Shown here in pieces: positions 17,596 through 26,720 of a stretch of DNA of 64,000 bases (positions within the stretch are counted from its first letter, which is position 1; every line of letters begins with the position of its first letter). This stretch comes from Rhodocyclales bacterium GT-UBC (GTDB lineage Bacteria; Pseudomonadota; Gammaproteobacteria; Burkholderiales; Rhodocyclaceae): positions 124,001 to 188,000 of the forward strand of contig QXPY01000010.1 in NCBI GenBank assembly GCA_003583745.1, read 5' to 3'. Under the pieces are notes generated by a model. The model saw only the letters and a program-made list of their open reading frames with translations, made no database searches and was not told the origin of the DNA. The position numbers were made by a program, and so were the translations under genes.

Positions 17596-19436
17596 GCCTG
17601 GACCTCGGCCACCAAGGCTTCGATCTCGCCGAGCAGGCGCATGACCTCGGCTTCGTGGCTGCGCATGGCGGCGATCAAATCCTTCGGGTCGGCATGTTCC
17701 AGCCCGGCCTTGGCGTTGGGGTTTTTCAGGTCAAGATTGAAGATCGGCCAGTACAGTGCATCGCCCTCGGCTTGCGCCGATTTGGCGGCTAGCTCATGGG
17801 CGGCTTGCTCGCTCTTGAGCATCTTCAAGCGGTCTTGCAACTCGGCCTTTTCTCCATTGGCGGCGGCCTGGATGGCCTGCTCCAATTCCCGAATGAGCTT
17901 GCCCTGAGCGATGGTGGCATTGCGTTCATTTTCTGCTCGCTGCCAGTGCGGCGTGGCCGCTTCGATGGCGGTGGCACGTTTGGTGGCGAAGTCCACCTTC
18001 CAGGCCTGCGGGCATTTCTCTCCTTCTTGGCGGTCCTTCCACCAGGCGAGGACTGGCCCGAACTCTTCGAACTGCAGAGGCGCAGTCTTGCTGTATTTCT
18101 TGCGCCCTTCGGGCAGCGGTAGTTCGTAGTACCAGATGGTGTCGGTGGGGCCGCCACGTTCGAAGAACAGCAGGTTGGCTGGGATGTCGGTGTAAGGCGC
18201 GAACACGCCTTGCGGCAGGCGAACGATGGTGTGCAGGCGGAACTCCTTGAGCATCTCTTCCTTGATGACGGCGCTGATACCATCGCCAAATAGGGTTCCG
18301 TTGGGGACGACCACGGAGGCACGGCCTCCGCGTATGGCCGGTTTGCTACCGGTTACTGGGGCGCCCGCCACGCGCAGTTTACGCATGATGTATTGCAGGA
18401 AGAGCAGGGCGGTTTCCGCTGTCTGCATGTTGGGCGGGAAGTTGGCCTTGATGCCGACTTCTTCTTCGCCGCCGAAGGGCGGGTTGGTGAGGATGACATC
18501 CACACGTTCGCTGTGGCCGATTTCGTTGATTCGGCGTTCCAGCGTATTGCCATAGGCGATTTGCGGTGCTTCCAGTCCGTGCAGAAGCAGGTTCATCTGG
18601 GCCAGCATGTAGGGCAGCGGCTTGGCTTCCTGGCCGTAGAGAGTGTCGCGTTGCAGTGTTTTTCGCTGGTCAGGGGTGGCAACCTGTGGTGCGATGTGGT
18701 CGTAGGCTTCTACCAAAAAGCCGCCGGTGCCGCAGGCGGGGTCGAGCACAGTTTCGCCCAAGTGCGGGTCGGTGACCTGCACCATGAAGCGCACGACCGG
18801 GCGCGGGGTATAGAACTCGCCGGCATCGCCCGCTGCATCGCGCATTTCGCGCAGCATCGATTCGTACAGATGCGACAGGGTGTGGATTTCTTCGCTGGCA
18901 CTGAAATGAATGCCGTTGATTTTGTTGATGATGTCGCGTAGCAGGTAGCCGCTGACCATACGGTTCTGCACGCCTTTGAAGACGTTGGCGATGACTTCGC
19001 GCTGGCTGCCTTTTTCGCCCTCGCCAGCCAGGCCGCGCAGGTAAGCGAACAGGCCCTTGCCGGTGCTGCCATCGGCGCGTACGGTGAACTCCTGTCCGAT
19101 GAAGGCGAGCAGTTCGTCGCCGGTAATGCCGTCCTCGCGCGCAGCCCAGTCGCGCCAGCGGTAGGGCGCTTCGATGATCGGCTGGTAGTGCTTGCCGTCG
19201 AGTTCGGCTTCTTCCTCGTGCATGATTTCTAGGTCGTCGAGAAACTTGAGGAACATGACCCAGGTGAGCAGGGGCAGGCGGTCTACGTCGCCGTTGAGGC
19301 CTTTGTCCTTGCGCAGTATCTTGCGCGCGGAGCCAATCAGCGCGGAAAGGTTTTCTCGGGTGGTGAGGGGGGCTTTGGCTTTACGCGGTGCGCGGGATTT
19401 TTTTTCGGTTGTACTGGTGGATGCTGCTTTGACCAT
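17592..19436 (-). CDS. hsdM: Type I restriction-modification methyltransferase subunit
   Basis: This 614-residue protein methylates adenine N6 in the specificity target. It has an N-terminal helical HsdM region, DPACGTGGFLVEAYD as the SAM-binding motif I (about 228), and NPPFGG as the catalytic N/DPPF motif IV (about 316). The C-terminal part is Ala/Glu-rich and helical. It lies 15 bases downstream of hsdR and overlaps the DUF1016 fragment. The length is at the long end for HsdM. Confidence 0.93.
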   Translation of the reverse strand: MVKAASTSTTEKKSRAPRKAKAPLTTRENLSALIGSARKILRKDKGLNGDVDRLPLLTWVMFLKFLDDLEIMHEEEAELDGKHYQPIIEAPYRWRDWAAREDGITGDELLAFIGQEFTVRADGSTGKGLFAYLRGLAGEGEKGSQREVIANVFKGVQNRMVSGYLLRDIINKINGIHFSASEEIHTLSHLYESMLREMRDAAGDAGEFYTPRPVVRFMVQVTDPHLGETVLDPACGTGGFLVEAYDHIAPQVATPDQRKTLQRDTLYGQEAKPLPYMLAQMNLLLHGLEAPQIAYGNTLERRINEIGHSERVDVILTNPPFGGEEEVGIKANFPPNMQTAETALLFLQYIMRKLRVAGAPVTGSKPAIRGGRASVVVPNGTLFGDGISAVIKEEMLKEFRLHTIVRLPQGVFAPYTDIPANLLFFERGGPTDTIWYYELPLPEGRKKYSKTAPLQFEEFGPVLAWWKDRQEGEKCPQAWKVDFATKRATAIEAATPHWQRAENERNATIAQGKLIRELEQAIQAAANGEKAELQDRLKMLKSEQAAHELAAKSAQAEGDALYWPIFNLDLKNPNAKAGLEHADPKDLIAAMRSHEAEVMRLLGEIEALVAEVQA

Positions 19437-19451
19437 CGGGTTGGACTTTCT

Positions 19452-21851
19452 TTATTGATACAGGGCGGTTTGCAGGCGTGCAACCGCCTCCTTCATGCCA
19501 CGTACCCCGCCGAAATGCCGCGTAGCGATTTCGGAAGGGCTGCCGTAGCGATCGAAGGGTTGGACTTTCATCAGATCCGACAGTGTATTGAATTGGAGGA
19601 TGCCGCGCTCGATATAGCGTTCGAGCAGCAGCGTCAGGATCTCGCGGGCGGTTTCGCCGTGCTGCGTAAATAGATCCTGTGCCTGGCGGCGCGCCTGGTC
19701 AGCCCGCTGGCGACGAGTCAGCAGGGGGGCATTCCAGGCGAGATGGCAGAGGAGGTCAAAGGGATCCGCATCGGGCTGCTCGCTGCTGGCGGCTAGTTCC
19801 TCGAAACTGATGCCTCGCTCGGTCAATTCGCGCAGCACTTCGCCGCGCGTGTCGGGGTTGGCCCAGGCGGATTGCAGTGCTTCGCGCGTCGGATACAGCG
19901 TACGTACGGCACGGCCGGAGTATTCCGTATATTTCACGACTTGCAACTTCTTGCCGTCAGTGTCGAGGTCGTAAACCAGATGGCCGATGACCTCAACTTC
20001 GCCGCCGTCAATGTAGAACTTGCGGGGCTCGGGTGGCGGTTCATCGATCGGCAGACCCGTCCCAGGCCCGATTTGTTCTTCGGGCATTTCGTATTCAGTA
20101 GCCAGATCGTCCTGCGTTACATCTGCTTCAGCTTCGGTAGTCCCGACTTGCTCGCCGGCTTCATCAACGGTCACTTCCTCGATCCGCGCCGGATCGCCGT
20201 CGAAGTCCGGGTCGGCAAAGTGGCGCGTGGCTGTGCCGGTGAAGTCGATGATGTTGAAATATTCCTTGCCGTAATCCACCTTTAGCCGTGTGCCGCGACC
20301 GACGATCTGCTTGAATTCAGAGCGGGAGCCAACCACGCGCGCCAGCACCACGTTTTTGACCATCTCGGCGTCGACGCCGGTGGTCAGTAGTTGGGAGGTG
20401 GTCAGGATGACGGGTGTGGGCTTATCCACGTCCTGGAAATGCGACAGATGAGTCAGGCCAATGGCGCCCTCGTCGGCGGTGACACGACAAACGTAATCGG
20501 GGTACTGCTTGACGAGGTCGCTGTTGAGGTTGATCAGCTCCTGCCGCATTTCGGCCGCGTGCTCCTGATCGACACAAAACACGAGAGTTTTGGCAAACCT
20601 GTCGGTTCCTTTAAGTAGGTCGGTCAGGTGGCGGGCCATTGCCTGGGTACGGGAGCGCAAGGCCACGACACGTTCGAAATCCTTGGTCTGATACTCCTCG
20701 TCAGGCACTTCTCGGCCGTAGCGATCCAGCTCGTCCTTGCTGGGCCGCCAGCCGGCGGCATCTACGGAAGTGATGACGCGGTGCACGCGGTACGGGGCCA
20801 GAAAGCCATCCTCGATGCCCTGGCGCAGGCTGTAGGTGTAGACCGGGTTGCCAAAGTATTCGTAGCTGTCGCGGGATTCCTCGCGTAGCGGCGTGGCGGT
20901 CATGCCGAATTGGACGGCGGGCTCGAAATAGTCGAGTACAGCACGCCATGCGCTTTCATCACGGCTAGAGCCACGATGGCATTCGTCGATGATGATAAGG
21001 TCGAAGAAATCCCGACGATATTGGCGGAACACGTCGGCGCTGGCGGTGGAAAGTGCCTGATAAATGCCGAAATACATGTCACGGCTCTGACTAATATCGC
21101 CACCGGCAATCTTGTGTCGGGCATCGCCGAAGGGCGCGAACATCTTGGCCATTGGGTCGTCGACCAGGATGTTGCGGTCGGCGAGGAACAAGATTTTCGG
21201 GCGGCGGTATTCGCTGGTGCGGTTCCAGCGGCTGTTCCAGAGCTTCCAGCAGATTTGGAACGCGACGCAGGTTTTGCCAGTGCCGGTGGCCAGTGTGGCC
21301 AGAATCCGCTTCTGTCCGAGCAGGATGGACTCGATGACTCGGTGAATCGCAATTTGCTGGTAGTAGCGCGGTACCTTGCCGGAAACCAGATTGAAGGGCT
21401 CCAGGAGATGTGGCGCACCGGTTTGCGGTAAATGGGAGCCAGTGGTCAGGCGGGCAAACAATTCATCCGGGGTGGCATAGCGGTCGACCTCGCGCTCGGT
21501 GCCAGTGGTGTAATCAATCTCGACGATGCGACGGCCGTTGGTGGCATAGGCGAATTTGAGGCCGAGGATCTCGGCGTATTCCCGCGCCTGTTGTACGCCG
21601 GTTTCCGCGGGCAGGCCAATTTCCTTTGCCTCCACCACAGCCAGCGGATAGTCGCGACGGTAATAGAGCAGGTAATCGGCCCGCTTTTGCTGGCCGCGGC
21701 GGACTTTCCCGCCTGCGACGATGATGCGGCCGTTGGTGAAGGTGCGCTGTTCACCGATGCTGTGTGGTGCGGCACCCCAGCCGGCCTCAACCAGCTTCGG
21801 TGTGACGTATTCGCGGCAAGTATCTGCTTCCGTCATCGTCCCATCGCGCAT
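19452..21851 (-). CDS. hsdR: Type I restriction endonuclease subunit
   Basis: This is a 799-residue protein. The N-terminal nuclease domain has RADYLLYYRRDYPLAVVEAK (D...ExK). It is followed by a superfamily 2 helicase with ATGTGKTCVAFQ (Walker A), DECHRGSS (Walker B, DECH) and VGRGTRL (motif VI), then an EcoEI-type C-terminal domain from about 640. It translocates DNA and cleaves unmodified DNA as part of the HsdRMS complex. GGGGAAGG lies 2 bases before the first ATG; a second ATG at 21836 is less well placed. First gene of the five-gene operon. Confidence 0.93.
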   Translation of the reverse strand: MRDGTMTEADTCREYVTPKLVEAGWGAAPHSIGEQRTFTNGRIIVAGGKVRRGQQKRADYLLYYRRDYPLAVVEAKEIGLPAETGVQQAREYAEILGLKFAYATNGRRIVEIDYTTGTEREVDRYATPDELFARLTTGSHLPQTGAPHLLEPFNLVSGKVPRYYQQIAIHRVIESILLGQKRILATLATGTGKTCVAFQICWKLWNSRWNRTSEYRRPKILFLADRNILVDDPMAKMFAPFGDARHKIAGGDISQSRDMYFGIYQALSTASADVFRQYRRDFFDLIIIDECHRGSSRDESAWRAVLDYFEPAVQFGMTATPLREESRDSYEYFGNPVYTYSLRQGIEDGFLAPYRVHRVITSVDAAGWRPSKDELDRYGREVPDEEYQTKDFERVVALRSRTQAMARHLTDLLKGTDRFAKTLVFCVDQEHAAEMRQELINLNSDLVKQYPDYVCRVTADEGAIGLTHLSHFQDVDKPTPVILTTSQLLTTGVDAEMVKNVVLARVVGSRSEFKQIVGRGTRLKVDYGKEYFNIIDFTGTATRHFADPDFDGDPARIEEVTVDEAGEQVGTTEAEADVTQDDLATEYEMPEEQIGPGTGLPIDEPPPEPRKFYIDGGEVEVIGHLVYDLDTDGKKLQVVKYTEYSGRAVRTLYPTREALQSAWANPDTRGEVLRELTERGISFEELAASSEQPDADPFDLLCHLAWNAPLLTRRQRADQARRQAQDLFTQHGETAREILTLLLERYIERGILQFNTLSDLMKVQPFDRYGSPSEIATRHFGGVRGMKEAVARLQTALYQ

Positions 21852-22013
21852 TACCTTCCCCTTGGGTTCTATCTTTTGTGGTTGCCCGATTGCGTTGGCA
21901 TAAGTGGCGCATTTTATCGCTGTGCTACATCGTCAGCCATCGTCCGGTTGGGAAGTTTTTCAGAAACGCTGAAACGGGGTGAGTAAATTGGTCTGGAAAG
22001 ATAGGAGGTGGCA

Positions 22014-22247
22014 ATGAATTTCTCACGAGCAGACTGGGTTGAATTTCTCCGTCGCATGGGGAAAAACTTGTTCTGTGACGCGTGGTATCCAACCGTTGCT
22101 ATCGGAATTGCACAGGCCCTGATTAGCCCGGAATCCAGCCTTCTCGACTGCCTGGCAACGGCTGCGGTCTTGCTGGCGTTCATTACGACCGCGGCAATGT
22201 TCTGCTTTGCAGTGAGCTGGGGGATTTCCCTCGGTAGCGACGATTGA
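22014..22247 (+). CDS. Small membrane protein
   Basis: This is a 77-residue protein with hydrophobic stretches at about 26-41 and 45-70 (SSLLDCLATAAVLLAFITTA), so probably two membrane helices. GGAGG lies five bases before the ATG, the best ribosome site in this part. I do not recognise it. It is followed 15 bases later by another small gene in the same direction. Confidence 0.6.
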   Translation: MNFSRADWVEFLRRMGKNLFCDAWYPTVAIGIAQALISPESSLLDCLATAAVLLAFITTAAMFCFAVSWGISLGSDD

Positions 22248-22262
22248 CCGTTGGAGAGGCCA

Positions 22263-22511
22263 ATGAATATGTTTAGATGGCTGGGTAGCTTGTTTGACGA
22301 TGCCGACTCGGTGTGTGCCTCGCTGGACACATGCGAGTCAATGTACCTGATAGATGACGATGTCTCGAATCCGGCGAACGGGCTACCAATGATCGGAGGA
22401 TTTGCTGGGGTTGATATCGAGGGAAATCTGTATGGGACGGACTTGTTTCACGATACCTATACGGAAAATTCGAATCATTGGGGTGGAGCGTCTGGGTTTG
22501 ACGGGGATTGA
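22263..22511 (+). CDS. Small acidic protein with NPANGLPMIGG motif
   Basis: This is an 82-residue acidic protein. Its middle reads SNPANGLPMIGGFAGVDIEG followed by NLYGTD, a compact Gly/Pro pattern that looks conserved although I cannot name the family. GGAGAGG precedes the ATG by three bases. It is probably co-transcribed with the membrane protein just upstream. No catalytic motif is visible. Confidence 0.6.
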   Translation: MNMFRWLGSLFDDADSVCASLDTCESMYLIDDDVSNPANGLPMIGGFAGVDIEGNLYGTDLFHDTYTENSNHWGGASGFDGD

Positions 22512-22554
22512 TAATTAGGCGCTGAGGTATCCCTGCGGCCAACTGCTTGGGCAG

Positions 22555-23733
22555 CTAGTCGATTTGTGGCTTCATTGGGCAGGTGAACGCTAAAGGGTCG
22601 CGTCTAGAAAACAAATTGGTCACGGTGGTCGAGATGTTCCCCAATTTCCCGTCTGCCAGATTTTTCTTCACTACATCGGATTTGCCCAAGGCGATTAAGG
22701 CCTTCACGGACGCCATCTTGTGCTGAATTATTGTGGCATTCAGCATGACTCGTTCCAGGAGTTCAACAGTGCCAGGTTCATGGCGGCAGGCCAGTACGTT
22801 AGCGGCCAGGTAAGGCGCATCCCCGACACTCCGACCGGAAACGGCATACTCGGATCCTGGAATGAGCATTTTGGCGATGCCTGCTTCAAGGATTCGCACA
22901 TAGGGATCGATCGAGGCATCGAAGGGATCGGCCATCACGAGCGCCCGAAGTGCCGCATGTTCAGTTTCACCCCAGGAATTTAGGGCAGAAAAAGGGGATT
23001 CGAGCGGCAGCAGCTTTCTCAATGCCGGCGTAAACGCTGCCGCGTGATGTTTCTCCACCCAGTAGGCTGCCGTCCTGAACTGGACGATATCAATGGGTGA
23101 AAGCGGCTTGGCGTTGAGGCGGGCCGCGATGTCGGCCGAGGTGGGCTCGACAAATTTGATCGCCCATCCGTCCATGTGAATTTTCCTCGGACCGTACGCC
23201 GAGTCGTCTCGATCAGAGTATTTCGCTGACTGGGCATCGAACACGACACCATCCGATCCTGTCAGGCGCTCGTCGGACTTATTCCGATATCGCTGGTGGA
23301 CCTTCCCGAGACATTGCAGAATCGCTTTGTCACCCGTGTAGTCGGCTGAGTTGTAGTAATCCACAAAAGGGGTGATCGGCTGAAGAAAGACCCAGTCGTC
23401 GCAGTCTGCACGCCCAACGACCTGGAAGAACTGTGTCACTGGTACCTGGCCAGTAAAGGCTACATAGGCTCCGCTCTTGTTGCTCGATGCCAGCACTTCG
23501 ACGGGGCGGTTCCCGATCAGTGGTGCTTTTCCTGGGGATGGCTGCAGGCGAATGCGGGGATTCGGGTTGTCAGGATCGTCTGGAATCGAGTTATTGACGT
23601 CCTTGCCCATGATTGAGGCAGCGGCTGTACGGAATTCAGGTGGAGACTGTGGGCGATAGGGCTTGGCCGATCCCTGTCCGCTGCATCCAGCAAGGATCAC
23701 CACAAAGGAACCGAACCAAGTCATGCGCGTCAT
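22555..23733 (-). CDS. Predicted lipoprotein, last of a three-gene exported-protein operon
   Basis: This is a 392-residue protein. The N-terminus MTRMTWFGSFVVILAGCSGQ is a lipoprotein signal with LAGC lipobox, so it should be anchored by an acylated Cys at about 17. The rest is soluble, without membrane segments or a recognised enzyme motif. Its start is 10 bases after the stop of the preceding exported-protein gene. Confidence 0.65.
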   Translation of the reverse strand: MTRMTWFGSFVVILAGCSGQGSAKPYRPQSPPEFRTAAASIMGKDVNNSIPDDPDNPNPRIRLQPSPGKAPLIGNRPVEVLASSNKSGAYVAFTGQVPVTQFFQVVGRADCDDWVFLQPITPFVDYYNSADYTGDKAILQCLGKVHQRYRNKSDERLTGSDGVVFDAQSAKYSDRDDSAYGPRKIHMDGWAIKFVEPTSADIAARLNAKPLSPIDIVQFRTAAYWVEKHHAAAFTPALRKLLPLESPFSALNSWGETEHAALRALVMADPFDASIDPYVRILEAGIAKMLIPGSEYAVSGRSVGDAPYLAANVLACRHEPGTVELLERVMLNATIIQHKMASVKALIALGKSDVVKKNLADGKLGNISTTVTNLFSRRDPLAFTCPMKPQID

Positions 23734-23743
23734 GATCGATAAC

Positions 23744-24535
23744 TCACGGGCGCTCGGTGCCGACGACTTTCGCATCCGATGCTTTCAACCGGTAAAAGGG
23801 GGCCAGGGTGTCTTCCAGTACGTCGGCGATGAGGACATCCAGCAACAGCTTCTCATGCCAGGCTTGTGCCTTCACACGCCAGAAGACGTCATCCCCATAC
23901 ACGCGCATCTCGACATAGCTTTTGACCTGCTTGCATTTCTCATTCAGGCACCAGCCACGCGGATCGCCGGTCAGCATTTCGTTGAAGCCGCCGGCGATGC
24001 CTGTCTTCTGGCTGATCCAGAGCAACAGATCAGGGACCGAAATAGCGCCGCGGTAGGCGCCGAGCGTCCCAATCTGCAGGAGGTCGACGGTTTGGTAATG
24101 TGGATCGGCGGCCTTGTTGTCTAACTGGACCGTGCGCTCAAGCACATCGCCCAGCGGTCCAACGATGTCTTGCTTGGCCAGGGCCGAGATGATGTAGGTT
24201 CCGTTGAACTTGAAACGTGCATCCGCTGACGCCGCGTCATCTGCGATGGCGAATCCCTTGGCTCTTAGCTTCTCCTGGAGAATCCGCGTCATTTTCGGAC
24301 TACCTTCAAAACTGACGAAGATCCGCTGATGAGCCGTTTCGGCCGGCGGCAAGTTCTTACTGATGACTTCACGCTGGATCTGGGGCTGCTCGCTTGGCGG
24401 AGAGTCTAAGCACCAACCGAGCATTGGAAGGGAGCCCAGGAATAGAGCGGTTGCTAGAGAGCGTATCCTTGCGGATGTGACCCGAACGCGCCGGCGCGCC
24501 GGAAGCTTCCGGCGACTACGGCTTGTCATAACCAC
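23744..24535 (-). CDS. Exported protein of unknown function
   Basis: This is a 263-residue protein with a very basic start (SRSRRKLPARRRVR) followed by a hydrophobic signal segment (IRSLATALFLGSLPMLGWCL). The mature part carries two Cys in GWCLNEKCKQV that may form a disulfide in the periplasm. I do not recognise the family. The start overlaps the upstream 139-residue gene by about 20 bases. Confidence 0.65.
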   Translation of the reverse strand: MVMTSRSRRKLPARRRVRVTSARIRSLATALFLGSLPMLGWCLDSPPSEQPQIQREVISKNLPPAETAHQRIFVSFEGSPKMTRILQEKLRAKGFAIADDAASADARFKFNGTYIISALAKQDIVGPLGDVLERTVQLDNKAADPHYQTVDLLQIGTLGAYRGAISVPDLLLWISQKTGIAGGFNEMLTGDPRGWCLNEKCKQVKSYVEMRVYGDDVFWRVKAQAWHEKLLLDVLIADVLEDTLAPFYRLKASDAKVVGTERP

Positions 24536-24935
24536 GAGGCACCGATTCGTCGATCGCCTTGCGGGCCATCGCGCATTGTTCGCTCGTGAAACGCCTGCCT
24601 TCAGTGCGCTGATTGGCGAACATCTTGACCGACACCAAGGCGATGCCGACCTCTCGGTCGACGTCCTGGTCGGCGGTTGGTCCCTTGGCTTCCTGACGGA
24701 TCAAGCGGGCGAATTCCTTGGCGTAGTACTGGCTGATCGCCTCTTCCCGGTAGCCACAGGCTTTGCCCAGAGAAGTGGCATTGGCAAATTCTTCCAGCAA
24801 TCGCTTCGCCGATGGCGTATTGGCTGCAAAGTTGGCGGTATCGGAGGCAGCCATTGCTGCCGCTGAAGATAGGCAGGTGCCGATGACTAGGCAATGGAGA
24901 ATTAGCTGGGTCGCATTGGTAATGGATTTCGTCAT
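24516..24935 (-). CDS. Small exported protein, first of a three-gene operon
   Basis: This is a 139-residue protein with a clear signal peptide ending in AAAMAAS near residue 30. The mature part is helical and has two Cys (KACGYREE and SEQCAMAR), compatible with a disulfide. Its size and Cys pair recall small periplasmic immunity-type proteins, but nothing specific supports this. It leads an operon with two other exported proteins, divergent from an XRE gene at 25108. Confidence 0.65.
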   Translation of the reverse strand: MTKSITNATQLILHCLVIGTCLSSAAAMAASDTANFAANTPSAKRLLEEFANATSLGKACGYREEAISQYYAKEFARLIRQEAKGPTADQDVDREVGIALVSVKMFANQRTEGRRFTSEQCAMARKAIDESVPRGYDKP

Positions 24936-25107
24936 TGCTTGGTGGTTCTCCTGTTAATTGTCAGTTCGCCAGCATGGCATCCAGCCAGCGCGGAACCTCG
25001 ATTGATTTATTTCTATGGAATATTTATTGTATCAAAACGAGATGTATAAACAGTAGAGTGTTGAGCTGTAGATACAAAAGCCGTAGCGGGTCACTCTCCG
25101 CCGTACT

Positions 25108-25368
25108 ATGAGTACGGATAAACATCAAACAGGGGAGGCTCGCCGGCGGATCGCTGCCAACGTCCGGAGAATGAGAATGGAACGTGGCCTAAGCCAGGAA
25201 GGGATGGCAGAACTGGCGAATTTTCACCGAACCTACGTCTCGCAGCTCGAACGCTGCGTCACGAATATCTCTATCGATGGGCTGGAGCGGCTTGCAATGG
25301 CTTTGGGCGTAGACGTTACGGAATTGCTCGGCGGCTCAAAAATGTCGCAGCCTCCTGATCAGTCGTAA
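25108..25368 (+). CDS. XRE-family transcriptional regulator
   Basis: This 86-residue protein is essentially one helix-turn-helix domain: RRMRMERGLSQEGMAELANF, then HRTYVSQLERCVTNISIDGL. It resembles phage-repressor and restriction-controller proteins, and it is divergent from the exported-protein operon. The 172 bases between them should hold the shared control region. A perfect GC-rich hairpin follows it at 25408. Confidence 0.85.
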   Translation: MSTDKHQTGEARRRIAANVRRMRMERGLSQEGMAELANFHRTYVSQLERCVTNISIDGLERLAMALGVDVTELLGGSKMSQPPDQS

Positions 25369-25407
25369 CTAGCGCTTGCCTGGAATCGTCGTATCAGTTG
25401 CATGAAA

Positions 25408-25427
25408 AGGCCGGGTTTTCCCGGCCT
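25408..25427. terminator. GC-rich hairpin between convergent xre and small ORF
   Basis: AGGCCGGG, a TTTT loop and CCCGGCCT form a perfect 8-bp stem. There is no strong T-run on the plus strand; on the minus strand it is followed by TTTTCATG. It lies between two convergent genes and may serve both. Confidence 0.6.
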
Positions 25428-25439
25428 GTGTGCTATTCC

Positions 25440-25535
25440 TTACCTCGGAAGGCTACGGTAGTGGGTGCATACCTGTTCCCACTTGCCGAAGCGATACCGA
25501 GGATAAGTATTCACGCGAACGATTTTCGGTCCCAT
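25440..25535 (-). CDS. Possible 31-residue basic small protein
   Basis: The frame starts MGPKIVRVNTYPRYRFGK and ends HYRSLPR. It is strongly basic and aromatic. AAAGGA lies eight bases before the ATG, and a hairpin terminator follows the stop codon. These signals favour a real small gene, but length alone cannot prove it. The remaining 200 bases up to 25733 hold no other gene I can support, only a TGTCGA/TCGACA palindrome at 25549-25566 that could be its operator. Confidence 0.35.
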   Translation of the reverse strand: MGPKIVRVNTYPRYRFGKWEQVCTHYRSLPR

Positions 25536-25733
25536 GATTCAAATCCTTTGTCGATGATTGTCGACACTTACGGATGTGGACGTCTGCTAAGTTCGGTGGT
25601 AAATTCCGCGCGCTTACACGAATTACCCGTCTCAACATACGTTGCTGGCGGTCGAAGTACCGGCACAGGCTGTAATTGCTCAGCCCGCCTGCAAATGGCC
25701 TTAGCGTTGGCGCGTTAAGGTCATTTGTTTTTT

Positions 25734-26297
25734 TTAGCACGGAAGTTCTCCGCGCTTTTCAAGCTGCTTCGCGCGAAGCGTCGCTGCCTGATTCGAAACC
25801 TGGAAATGCATTTCGATTTTGGTGGCCGTGTTCAGCTTCCTATTTCGGATCACGTCAAGCGGCATCAGCAGTTCTGCTGCGAACTGATTGGCCTGCCACT
25901 CCGAGTCTTCATAAACCTTCGGCGCACGCTCAACGCTGGAGCGATTAATGGTCCGGCGATGCCCCAGAAGCCCGTGCCCCAACTCGTGCATAATCGTGAA
26001 ACGGGCGCGGGGATCGTCCCAGCAGGCCTTCTCGAACACATCTGACCGGATGTGCATCGTCATACTTTCGGGGTCCCAGCATGCTTCAACGTCTTCATGA
26101 GGCATCTCGTCAGGATCGAGAACGTCGTAAGTGATGCCGTATTTGACGCTCAACCGATCCAGCAGAAGACCAATATCGATGTTTTGCGGGGCATCGCCGA
26201 TTTCGAGAATTCGCCGGACGTTGTTTGCGGAAACTCGGATCTCCGCAACACCGCGTCCGGCAACACGAAACCCGCCAAGCGGTCCATTGCCAATCAT
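25734..26297 (-). CDS. ImmA/IrrE-family metallopeptidase
   Basis: This is a 187-residue protein. FTIMHELGHGLLGH near residue 103 is the HExxH zinc motif of ImmA/IrrE peptidases, with EWQANQFAAELLMP supplying the third ligand (Glu). These enzymes cleave or inactivate a partner repressor. Its start overlaps the upstream XRE gene's stop by 4 bases, so repressor and protease form a unit. It may control conjugation, excision or a defence gene of the island. Confidence 0.85.
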   Translation of the reverse strand: MIGNGPLGGFRVAGRGVAEIRVSANNVRRILEIGDAPQNIDIGLLLDRLSVKYGITYDVLDPDEMPHEDVEACWDPESMTMHIRSDVFEKACWDDPRARFTIMHELGHGLLGHRRTINRSSVERAPKVYEDSEWQANQFAAELLMPLDVIRNRKLNTATKIEMHFQVSNQAATLRAKQLEKRGELPC

Positions 26298-26659
26298 TTG
26301 TTCTCCTTTTTCGCGTTCGCAGCGGCCAGCAAGGCCTTAAGGTTTTCCATTTCCTCCGAGCTCAAGGAAGTTCTGGCGAAGCCAGCGATCAGCATCTGGT
26401 GGGCCGGATTCAGACCTTCTAGGCTGACCGACTTGTTGGAGACGTCAGCGGCCTCCGCTAAATTCGGTGCTGCTATGCCGTGTCCTTCGAAAAAGCCCTT
26501 GATCTTGCCGACCCATTCCCCAGTAATCTTCTTCCGCCCGGTTTCCATCCCGCTCAAGAAGGCGGAGGAAACATCCAGTTCATTAGCCATCTGCAAGAGC
26601 GAGATTTCTGCGTCAAGGCGGGCCTTTCGCACGACCTTTCCGAATTCAGTAATTTTCAT
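26294..26659 (-). CDS. XRE-family repressor paired with ImmA
   Basis: This is a 121-residue protein. MKITEFGKVVRKARLDAEIS and LLQMANELDVSSAFLSGMET form a helix-turn-helix domain, followed by a helical C-terminal tail that could be the ImmA target. GAGGG precedes the chosen ATG; a longer frame from 26728 would run through the operator and is rejected. A perfect palindrome at 26700-26720 lies about 40 bases upstream and is its likely autoregulatory site. Confidence 0.85.
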   Translation of the reverse strand: MKITEFGKVVRKARLDAEISLLQMANELDVSSAFLSGMETGRKKITGEWVGKIKGFFEGHGIAAPNLAEAADVSNKSVSLEGLNPAHQMLIAGFARTSLSSEEMENLKALLAAANAKKENK

Positions 26660-26699
26660 GGCGTCATCCCTCGCGTGTGTTTTACGGTGATACAAAATA

Positions 26700-26720
26700 A
26701 ATTTACCATATTGGTAAATT
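26700..26720. promoter_or_regulatory. Palindromic operator upstream of the XRE gene
   Basis: AATTTACCA and TGGTAAATT form a perfect 9-bp inverted repeat around TAT. It sits upstream of the XRE-ImmA pair. The half-site AATTTACCAT recurs at 28194-28203, upstream of the ATPase gene, so one repressor may control both. Confidence 0.65.
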
